Of a stretch of DNA of 36,650 nt, positions 30,926-36,650 are shown piece after piece; position 1 is the first letter of the stretch; each line of letters begins with the position of its first letter. Origin of the DNA: Nitrospirota bacterium (GTDB taxonomy: Bacteria > JACPQY01); NCBI GenBank assembly GCA_016180645.1, contig JACPAV010000041.1, forward strand, positions 1 to 36,650. The letters run 5' to 3'. The position numbers and the translations under genes were made by a program. The notes beneath the pieces were generated by a model. That model worked only from the letters and a program-made list of their open reading frames with translations. It made no database searches and was not told the origin of the DNA.

Positions 30926-32203
30926 ATGGTTCGAACGGCGAAACGTACCCTTGGAATGCTCGGCTGCGGAACCGTCGGCGCGGAGGTCATCCATTCGCTT
31001 CTTCACCGAAGCTCGGCGCCCGTGTCCATCAAGAGGGTGGCCGTGAGAGACATTTCCAAACGGAGGCCGATCGGACCGGTTGCGAAGCGGTTGACCACGG
31101 ACTGGCGTGAAGTGGTGGACGATCCGGAGATTGAAGTGGTCCTGGAACTTATGGGAGGGGAGACGCCCGCGCTGGCCGCGATTAAGCGCGCGCTGGAGAA
31201 CGGCAAGTCCGTGATTACCGCCAACAAACTCGTGCTCTCCCGGCATGGGCATGACTTGCACGAAATCGCCGCCGGGCGCGGCGCTTTTCTGGGTTTTCGT
31301 GCCACGTTGGCGGGAATCCACCCGATCATTTTCTATCTGCACTCTTCCATTCCCTCCGGGAAAACGATCCGAAGCGTACACGCGGTTCTGAACGGAACGT
31401 GCAACTTCGTTCTGGATACCATGGAATCCCGGGGGGTCACGTTTGATGAAGCGGTCCGGCGGGCGCAGAACGCGGGTTTTGCCGAAGCCGACCCCAGCTT
31501 GGACGTGGACGGGATCGACACCATGAACAAGATTACGATCATCAATCGATTGATCTATGGCGCATTTCGGGGAGACGCGGCCACCATCGAGAGAAACGGC
31601 CTTCGCGAGGGCATTCGGGAGATCACGCCGCAGGACCTGGCCTTTGCCTCGGAGCTCGGCTATTGCGTGAAACTGTTGGGCATCATCGAGAACGTGAATG
31701 GTTTCCGGTCGGTCCGAGCCCATCCCGCTTTGGTGAGGAAGGACCACCCTCTTGCGGTCTTGAGAGGTGCGGAAAACGGCATCGTCATTGTCGATGAATA
31801 CGCGGAAGAATCGTGCTGGACGGGGCTGGGAGCCGGAGCGAAACCGACGCGTATCGCGGTCCTCCAGGATCTTTATGAGTGGGGGCAGGGTCGAAGGAGT
31901 ATTTCTCCCCTGCCGTCGAAAACCTTCAAGTTTCTCCCCTCGGATCAACTCGTATGCAAGTATTTCCTGCGGTTTACGGTGATCGACCGGCCCGGCGTAC
32001 TCGCCCAGATCTCACGCGTCCTTTGGAAGAATCACATTAGTATCTCCGCCGTGGTGCAGAAAGAACGGAGGGAGGGTGATCGGGTGCCCCTGATCATCAC
32101 GACGCATGATGCCCGGGAGCGGAACGTTCGCCGTGCGTTTGGCACGATCTTGAAGTTGGCCGTGGTGAAATCCCCCAGCACCTTCATCCGTATTGTGGTC
32201 TGA
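30926..32203 (+). CDS. hom: Homoserine dehydrogenase with C-terminal ACT domain
   Basis: The 425-residue enzyme reduces aspartate semialdehyde to homoserine (threonine/methionine pathway). It has an NAD(P) fold (GMLGCGTVGAEV, 10-21), TANK (98-101), the LNGTCNFVLDT block (155-165), GFAEADPSLDVDG (184-196) and Lys202 in the catalytic region. An ACT domain (about 345-425, starting YFLRFTVIDRPGVLAQIS) is a likely site for threonine feedback. The family motif GIPII reads GIHPII here. It is a single gene; a 96-bp region separates it from the divergent def gene, and a double-hairpin element follows. Confidence 0.93.
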   Translation: MVRTAKRTLGMLGCGTVGAEVIHSLLHRSSAPVSIKRVAVRDISKRRPIGPVAKRLTTDWREVVDDPEIEVVLELMGGETPALAAIKRALENGKSVITANKLVLSRHGHDLHEIAAGRGAFLGFRATLAGIHPIIFYLHSSIPSGKTIRSVHAVLNGTCNFVLDTMESRGVTFDEAVRRAQNAGFAEADPSLDVDGIDTMNKITIINRLIYGAFRGDAATIERNGLREGIREITPQDLAFASELGYCVKLLGIIENVNGFRSVRAHPALVRKDHPLAVLRGAENGIVIVDEYAEESCWTGLGAGAKPTRIAVLQDLYEWGQGRRSISPLPSKTFKFLPSDQLVCKYFLRFTVIDRPGVLAQISRVLWKNHISISAVVQKERREGDRVPLIITTHDARERNVRRAFGTILKLAVVKSPSTFIRIVV

Positions 32204-32237
32204 TGGGCCAGGACGGCTCTGGTCCGGACCATTCCCG

Positions 32238-32291
32238 GTAGCCGCAGGCTTTAGCCTGCGCGCCGGACGCGGGCTAAAAGCCCGCGCCTAC
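32238..32291. repeat. GTAG...CTAC double-hairpin element, copy 5
   Basis: GTAG, then CGCAGGCT/AGCCTGCG (8 bp, 2-nt loop), a spacer, CGCGGGCT/AGCCCGCG (8 bp, 3-nt loop), then CTAC: 54 bp in all. The first stem is identical to that of copy 2. It lies 35 bp after hom and could act as its 3' hairpin. Confidence 0.85.
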
Positions 32292-32362
32292 CAAGAATTC
32301 ATTGCCAAGCCCGTGACGCTCTGTTAAGGTTCGGCGAGTTCATGCGAAAGGAAGGCCGCTCT

Positions 32363-33916
32363 ATGCGACTCATGGCTTCATCGTTGGTTGCCCTGCTCAT
32401 CTTTTCGACCTCGGCCTTGGCCGAGGAACCTGAACCCGTCCCGCCGGAATCGACGCCCCCTGAAGTCGCCTCTCCAACTCCTCCGCCTGCTCCCGATGAG
32501 CCACGAGTCACGAGCCACGAGGAACGCATGCAGATCGATCTCCACGGGAACTACTGGGTGCGCGGACAATCCATGGCGGACGCGAATGCGGACAAGAACG
32601 AAGCACCAGGCGCCGCCTCGCTGTTTGAACACCGGCTCTTGCTGAAATCGCGCCTGAGCTTGGAAGAGAATGTGTCCCTCAACCTGGAAGCCTTCTTCTT
32701 CCAGTTCAGACCGTGGGGGCTCGAAGGGGGCGACGTGACCACCCAATCGAGCGAAGGGCGTCACCTCTTTGGAACGGAGAGCAAGACAAGCACTGATTTC
32801 GGACCGCGGCGGGGGTGGGGCGAAGTGCTGTTTCCGAATGTCGGTCTTTTCCGCGTTGGGCGCCAGCCTTCCGATTGGGGCATGGGCATCGTGGCGAACG
32901 ACGGGGACAAGCCGCGAAACGATTTCGGCGACAACCGGTTCGGCGACACGGGCGATCGGATCCTGTTTGCCACCAAGCCGCTTGGCGCCGAGGGACCGCT
33001 TCTCACCGCCCTCGGTTTCGGTCAAACCGTTGAGGGTGACGTGCTCACGGGGAGCGACGATGTACTCGAAGGGGTCCTTGCCGTGTACTTTGATCTGAAG
33101 CCGCAAAACCTGAAGGCCGGAACCTATGCGGTGTACCGAAATCAGGCCCGGACCGATACGAATCTCTTCATCGCGGATTTCTATGGACACGCCGAGCAGT
33201 CCGTTTGGTTTGGAGAGTTCGAGGCGGCGATCCTTGCGGGCCAGTCGAAGCTGTTCAACAATCCGGACGATACGGAGGCCAAGACAGTTTCGCAGTTTGG
33301 CGGCGCCTTGCGCGCAGGTGGGCTGGAAAAGCCGGTCGTGCCGATCATGGAGGTCGGCTTGGCGAGCGGCGACGGGAACCTGAATCTCGACCGGAAGATT
33401 TCCAATTTCCGATTCAGTCCGGACTACAACGTGGGCCTGATCCTTTTCGAAGAACTTCTCCCGGCGATCACGGAAGACATCTTCAAAAGAGGAATTGAGA
33501 AAAATGTCGAGCGGCCCCCGTCAGCGGCGAATTTCTTTCCGACGGAGGGGCGGGTGACGAACGCCCTCTACCTGTATCCGCGCGTGAAGTACTATCCGGT
33601 TGACTCGCTGGAGACAAAATTCGGTCTGGTGTGGGCGCGGGCGATGAAGGATGTGCTGAATCCGGCCAACCTGCTTACTCAGCCCACCGGGGGCGGCAAC
33701 ACCGGTCTCCGAGGGGCGGACCCTTCGGCGCGGAATTACGGCGCCGAGATCGACGCCGGGGCCGAGTACACCTATTCAGAGCACTATCGATTCGGTGTTC
33801 AGGGTGGACTCGCCTTTCCGGGAGATGTTTTCGACGTGGGAGACGGCCTTGGGAAAAAAGTCCGCGGTCCCGACCCCATCGCCAAGGGCGTCCTCCGCTT
33901 CACCTGGGAATTCTGA
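32363..33916 (+). CDS. Outer-membrane beta-barrel-like protein (TIGR04551-like)
   Basis: The 517-residue protein has a signal peptide (MRLMASSLVALLIFSTSALA, cleaved before EEPEP), a Pro-rich linker to about residue 55, and then a long strand-rich region with alternating patterns typical of a barrel (LFEHRLLLKSRLSLEENVSLNLEA at about 92-115, the GRQPSDWGMGI turn, and many aromatic-girdle strands). It ends GVLRFTWEF with a terminal phenylalanine, the usual signal for outer-membrane insertion. The general look fits the TIGR04551 group known from deltaproteobacteria. I chose ATG 32363 because AAGGAAGG precedes it. Transport role and cargo are unknown. Confidence 0.7.
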   Translation: MRLMASSLVALLIFSTSALAEEPEPVPPESTPPEVASPTPPPAPDEPRVTSHEERMQIDLHGNYWVRGQSMADANADKNEAPGAASLFEHRLLLKSRLSLEENVSLNLEAFFFQFRPWGLEGGDVTTQSSEGRHLFGTESKTSTDFGPRRGWGEVLFPNVGLFRVGRQPSDWGMGIVANDGDKPRNDFGDNRFGDTGDRILFATKPLGAEGPLLTALGFGQTVEGDVLTGSDDVLEGVLAVYFDLKPQNLKAGTYAVYRNQARTDTNLFIADFYGHAEQSVWFGEFEAAILAGQSKLFNNPDDTEAKTVSQFGGALRAGGLEKPVVPIMEVGLASGDGNLNLDRKISNFRFSPDYNVGLILFEELLPAITEDIFKRGIEKNVERPPSAANFFPTEGRVTNALYLYPRVKYYPVDSLETKFGLVWARAMKDVLNPANLLTQPTGGGNTGLRGADPSARNYGAEIDAGAEYTYSEHYRFGVQGGLAFPGDVFDVGDGLGKKVRGPDPIAKGVLRFTWEF

Positions 33917-33921
33917 ACTTT

Positions 33922-33938
33922 CCGGGCGCGTCGCCCGG
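33922..33938 (+). terminator. Terminator-like hairpin after the barrel protein
   Basis: CCGGGCG and CGCCCGG form a perfect 7-bp GC-rich stem with a 3-nt loop, 5 nt after the stop, followed by only two T residues. It is a weak intrinsic terminator or RNA-end hairpin. Confidence 0.5.
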
Positions 33939-34214
33939 TTCACCATAACCCGGTGAGGCGTGAGGCGACCTCCGCTTCCCGACTGAACTCGACGGATGGC
34001 GCTTGGAATCGCATGGACACCCCGTCTGGAATACGCTAGAAATACGCTGGGGGAGGAAGGGTACGGAGAAACGCAGTCCCTTAGAAGGTAGTTCGTTTCT
34101 TTCGAGAAACAGGGCGGACCGCTTGATCGGTTCCGCGAAGCTCCATTCCCACTTGGTGAACCCCGCCGGCGAGTGGCACCTTCAATCAACCCTGGACATA
34201 CGAAGGAATCGCGC

Positions 34215-34243
34215 TTGACATCGAATCCAAGAACACGGAAAAT
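34215..34243 (+). promoter_or_regulatory. Promoter of structured RNA
   Basis: A consensus -35 TTGACA (34215-34220) is followed at 17 bp by GAAAAT (34238-34243), which matches four of six -10 positions. The expected start (~34250) falls at the first base of the nested hairpin. Confidence 0.5.
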
Positions 34244-34250
34244 ACACTCT

Positions 34251-34310
34251 GCGACTGAGTGGGTCCCCTTTCTTGGGACCCGGGTGAGAACCATCAGTCG
34301 CCTTTTTTTT
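34251..34310 (+). ncRNA. Candidate ~60-nt structured RNA with intrinsic terminator
   Basis: The outer stem GCGACTGA (34251-34258) pairs with TCAGTCGC (34294-34301), and an inner stem GGGTCCC (34261-34267) pairs with GGGACCC (34275-34281). C and eight T residues follow directly (34303-34310). With the promoter just upstream, this makes a complete short transcription unit, or an attenuator in the leader of the DUF3800 gene. The sequence is not one I recognise as a known RNA family. Confidence 0.5.
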
Positions 34311-34319
34311 GGTCTCCGC

Positions 34320-34366
34320 TCCCACTTACGCGAGGTGGGAATTCCCGTTTTGTGTTGGGGAATTCC
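34320..34366 (+). promoter_or_regulatory. Mutually exclusive hairpins in the leader
   Basis: TCCCAC (34320-34325) pairs with GTGGGA (34335-34340). GGAATTCCC (34338-34346) pairs perfectly with GGGAATTCC (34358-34366). The two structures share 34338-34340, so only one can form fully. They lie between the T8 tract and the DUF3800 ribosome site. Confidence 0.4.
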
Positions 34367-34421
34367 AGCGGATCAGTTCTCGGCCACCGTCCCGTTGGAG
34401 TCCTGACGAAAGGAGATCAGC

Positions 34422-35180
34422 CTGTATATCCTCTATCTTGATGAATCCGGAAACCCGGATGCCCCCGCTGACCGGACCTTCGTGCTTGCGGGCGTGGCCG
34501 TATTCGAGAGGCAGGTCTACTCGGTTGGCCAGGCACTGGATAGAATTCAGGACCACTACTTCCCCAACTCCCCTCCTATCGAGTTCCACGCAACGAGCAT
34601 CCGCTCCGGCGACGGATTCTGGCGTGGCGTGGACAAGGAGACCCGCGGTCGAATCATGAGGGAGATCGGAGTGAATCTCCGGGAAGCCCACCAGACGGGT
34701 CTGGTCCTTTTCGGGGCCGTTGTGGAGAAAACGTCGCGCATTCACGGCGAGGAGGCTGTTCTGCTCGCGACCGAACAGATATGCAAGAGGTTTGACACCT
34801 TCCTCAAGAGGCGTGAGAATGATAACCACGATCCACAGAGAGGCTTGGTGGTTTTCGCGGAGGGTCGATTTCACCAGCGAGCCAGGCTTTGGGTGCGCGA
34901 CTTCAAGAAGCTTGGGACACAGTGGGGTGTACTGACGAAACTTTGCGATATTCCATATTTTGCCTCGACGCGGGAAACACGCCTGCTGCAAGTCGCCGAC
35001 TACGTCGCCCATGCGACCTACCTCAATTACGAGAAACGCTACGCCGAATATTTCGATGTGATCTCCAGTCGATTTGACTCGAAAGATGGCGTTGTCCACG
35101 GCTTGGTCCACTACCTGCGGGATCCGGGGGCGGCTCGTGACTGTTCAGGCCCGGCCTGCCGCAGGAGCATGACCCGATAG
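34422..35180 (+). CDS. DUF3800-family protein with apparent CTG start
   Basis: The 252-residue protein begins YILYLDESGNPD, the signature of the DUF3800 family (predicted RNase H-like fold). FHATSI, GLVVFAEGRFHQRARLWVRDF and LLQVADYVAHATY are the later conserved stretches, with acidic residues that could form an active site. The frame is open only back to a stop at 34404, and no ATG, GTG or TTG lies between that stop and the conserved LDESG. The likeliest start is CTG at 34422, with AAAGGAG ending 6 nt before it. A start at GTG 34482 would delete the signature. DUF3800 genes are common in mobile and defence regions; the function is not known. It leads the cluster at the window end. Confidence 0.72.
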   Translation: MYILYLDESGNPDAPADRTFVLAGVAVFERQVYSVGQALDRIQDHYFPNSPPIEFHATSIRSGDGFWRGVDKETRGRIMREIGVNLREAHQTGLVLFGAVVEKTSRIHGEEAVLLATEQICKRFDTFLKRRENDNHDPQRGLVVFAEGRFHQRARLWVRDFKKLGTQWGVLTKLCDIPYFASTRETRLLQVADYVAHATYLNYEKRYAEYFDVISSRFDSKDGVVHGLVHYLRDPGAARDCSGPACRRSMTR

Positions 35181-35321
35181 TGATGCGCCATGGGCGCGGC
35201 ATCCCGTCGGGGGACTGATGGCTGAACGCACGACATCTTTTGCGCTTTCTCCGAATGCGTCGGGGGACCGGCATGATCTTGCGGATCACATCCGGCCCGT
35301 TGCACGGAAGGGAGACTGGAA

Positions 35322-35519
35322 ATGAATAGAATCTACCAAGGGCGCGTCACGAAAGTTGAAGTCTCCAAGGGCAAGGGTGCCGAAGGAAAGGAGCAGTGGG
35401 AGCCGTTGCCGGATTGGCCCGCCGCCCTCTGGCGGCACCACGAACTCTTCCAAGACGCGGTGAATTACTACACGCTTGCGCTCGCGGCATCTCCCGAAAC
35501 ATTTGCGGAATCAAAATAG
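35322..35519 (+). CDS. Small FQDAV-motif protein, 65 aa, possibly truncated
   Basis: The 65-residue product starts after a good ribosome site (AAGGGAG). It ends in an amphipathic segment, LWRHHELFQDAVNYYTLALAA, that has a near copy in the next gene (FQDAVCYYTILIAGL). The arrangement W-x-HH-x3-FQDAV-x-YYT-x2-L resembles the N-terminal helix of Cas12b-type nucleases (LWK-H then a VxYY core). This is a resemblance by eye, not a demonstrated homology. The end after LAASPETFAESK looks abrupt, so it may be the front of a longer gene that has been cut, or a genuine small subunit. It is 10 nt before the next gene. Confidence 0.5.
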   Translation: MNRIYQGRVTKVEVSKGKGAEGKEQWEPLPDWPAALWRHHELFQDAVNYYTLALAASPETFAESK

Positions 35520-35529
35520 AGGAACACTG

Positions 35530-36585
35530 ATGAACGAACTTTATCGCACCTACGAAGTTCTAATAGAGGAAACGGTTCACCCCGACAATCCGAAGCGGAA
35601 AACCAGCAACAAGCCCGGCGTGTGGGATCAACAGAAATACGATGCCCTCCGCGACACGAACGCAGTGTTTCAGGATGCCGTGTGCTACTACACCATCTTG
35701 ATCGCGGGCTTGGGCGGCGACCTGAATCCACTTTGGGGCGAAATGTGCGAGCGGGAAGAGCATCCCGGCAATGATGTGACAAAGGTTCTGCAACGATTGG
35801 CCGCGAATTACCCGGGGCTGCCGCACGCGCAATCAGTGCGGGAGCTTGTGAGCGGTGCTCTTACTCAAGGCAAGTCAGAGACCGAGCGGAAACGAACCTA
35901 CGAGATACTTGAGAGTCAACTCGCGGGCGAAGACACCGAGTTGGATATCGAGAACCTCACAATGTTCGCCCACGACAACGGCCTGAGACTGTGCAGCCCA
36001 ACAAGCAAGAGGAAGATGCCTGGCTCGGCTTTGCTGAACAGGCTGTACTGGATGATACACGGTGCGCCACAGTCTCATGCGGACGTAGCGGCAATGGTGA
36101 CTCTGATTGACGAGTTCCGTAATTCAGTCGAGTTGCCTTCCCAAGACCGCGTGAAGGAACACTATCAAGCAGCGTTCACTGTTGCCAAATGCGGTCGAGC
36201 GAAGAAGTTGCGGCCTTTGATCGAAGCGCAACTCGCCGATTTGCAGGCGCATATTCAGGAGGAGGCTCATACGGACAGACGGTTTGTCTGGTTTCATCGT
36301 TCCGGCCCGGTCAATCCAATGGCGCACCTCGTGGCCCGCTTGCTCTGGTTCCAGAACGATGAGGTGCTCGCAAGGATCGCCCTTGAAGACTTGGTTGGTT
36401 TCATCAGCAACCCCGGTAACAAGATCGCCAAGCCTCTTGGCGACGAGGGCGGGATGCCAAGCAAATTCCCTTATTTCACGCAATGGCTTGGCATCAAGTT
36501 TGAATCACCTGCGTTCAGAGAGAAGTTCGATGACGCCGTGTTGAAGATGGCTGAAGTTACCCCCGTTTTTTGGACAGGTGGTTAA
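35530..36585 (+). CDS. FQDAV-motif protein, 351 aa, unrecognised
   Basis: The protein begins MNELYRTYEVLIEETV and shares with its 65-aa neighbour the block NAVFQDAVCYYTILIAG (near residues 44-60). The remainder is mostly helical and soluble: a Trp- and Glu-rich part, TERKRTYEILESQLAGEDTE, and a C-terminal half with VWFHRSGPVNPMAHLVARLLW and MPSKFPYFTQWLG. I see no nuclease or ATPase motif, no signal peptide and no membrane segment. The start ATG at 35530 is preceded by GAGGAA. I do not recognise the family. Position in one strand-run with DUF3800, the 65-aa gene and the gene at 36633 suggests a shared role, possibly a multi-gene defence or RNA-guided complex. That is inference. Confidence 0.6.
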   Translation: MNELYRTYEVLIEETVHPDNPKRKTSNKPGVWDQQKYDALRDTNAVFQDAVCYYTILIAGLGGDLNPLWGEMCEREEHPGNDVTKVLQRLAANYPGLPHAQSVRELVSGALTQGKSETERKRTYEILESQLAGEDTELDIENLTMFAHDNGLRLCSPTSKRKMPGSALLNRLYWMIHGAPQSHADVAAMVTLIDEFRNSVELPSQDRVKEHYQAAFTVAKCGRAKKLRPLIEAQLADLQAHIQEEAHTDRRFVWFHRSGPVNPMAHLVARLLWFQNDEVLARIALEDLVGFISNPGNKIAKPLGDEGGMPSKFPYFTQWLGIKFESPAFREKFDDAVLKMAEVTPVFWTGG

Positions 36586-36632
36586 GCCAAGATTTTGGCA
36601 GAATCGAGGTTCAAGAAACGGAAGGAGAGATC

Positions 36633-36650
36633 ATGGGACAGAAGCGGAAA
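36633..36650 (+). CDS. Start of a further gene, cut by the window edge
   Basis: ATG at 36633 follows a strong ribosome site (GGAAGGAG, 5 nt before). Only MGQKRK is visible. It is 47 nt downstream of the FQDAV gene stop in the same direction and so is probably the next member of that cluster. Confidence 0.5.

Larger units (their letters stand above)
33917..34421. other. Long intergenic region with structured leader/small RNA
   Basis: This 505-bp stretch has no supported protein gene; open frames within it lack ribosome sites and family features. It begins with the terminator-like hairpin and ends with a promoter, a nested hairpin plus T8 tract (34251-34310) and two mutually exclusive hairpins before the DUF3800 gene. 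Confidence 0.6.

Overview
The window is GC-rich, dense bacterial DNA. Lipoprotein signal peptides, an outer-membrane barrel-like protein ending in an aromatic residue, HD-GYP signalling, a GAFTGA-type AAA+ ATPase and very large RCC1-repeat lipoproteins point to a Gram-negative, probably uncultured bacterium of deltaproteobacterial/myxobacterial character. This is an inference from gene content. No rRNA or tRNA was recognised, and I see no CRISPR array.

Layout. (1) 1-1592: a QueD/PTPS-fold protein with altered catalytic positions, overlapped by 4 bp by a ParB-like protein. (2) 1593-4010: hairpins, an unrecognised minus-strand gene whose first 47 bp are duplicated just upstream of it, a double-hairpin repeat, and a plus-strand sigma-54-activator-like AAA+ protein without receiver or visible HTH. 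(3) 4011-15777, minus strand: two giant paralogous lipoproteins. Each has Ig/FN3-like modules followed by 14 RCC1 repeats, which fits two seven-bladed propellers. The upstream paralog is coupled to an HD-GYP protein with a degenerate receiver domain. (4) 16105-23893, minus strand: an arsR gene followed by a compact six-gene set encoding a Hyf/complex-I-like membrane complex. Its large subunit lacks the [NiFe] cysteine ligands, so it matches an energy-converting hydrogenase-related (Ehr) complex rather than a hydrogenase. (5) 24172-28343, a repeat- and mobile-rich stretch: a propeller lipoprotein, an IS110 remnant, a retropepsin-like gene, two families of palindromic repeats and an AbrB-RelE type toxin-antitoxin pair. 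(6) 28344-33916: a GMC oxidoreductase with a small partner gene and peptide deformylase (minus strand), then homoserine dehydrogenase and an outer-membrane barrel-like protein (plus strand). (7) 33917-36650: a strongly structured leader or small RNA with a T8 terminator, a DUF3800 protein that seems to start at CTG, then two proteins sharing an FQDAVxYYT motif and the start of a further gene cut by the window edge.

The least explained parts are the last cluster (structured RNA, DUF3800, FQDAV proteins, next gene), the non-hydrogenase Hyf-like complex, the twin RCC1 lipoproteins with HD-GYP, and the recurring GTAG...CTAC double-hairpin element (four full copies and one truncated copy). Family names below come from motif recognition by eye; no database search was possible.
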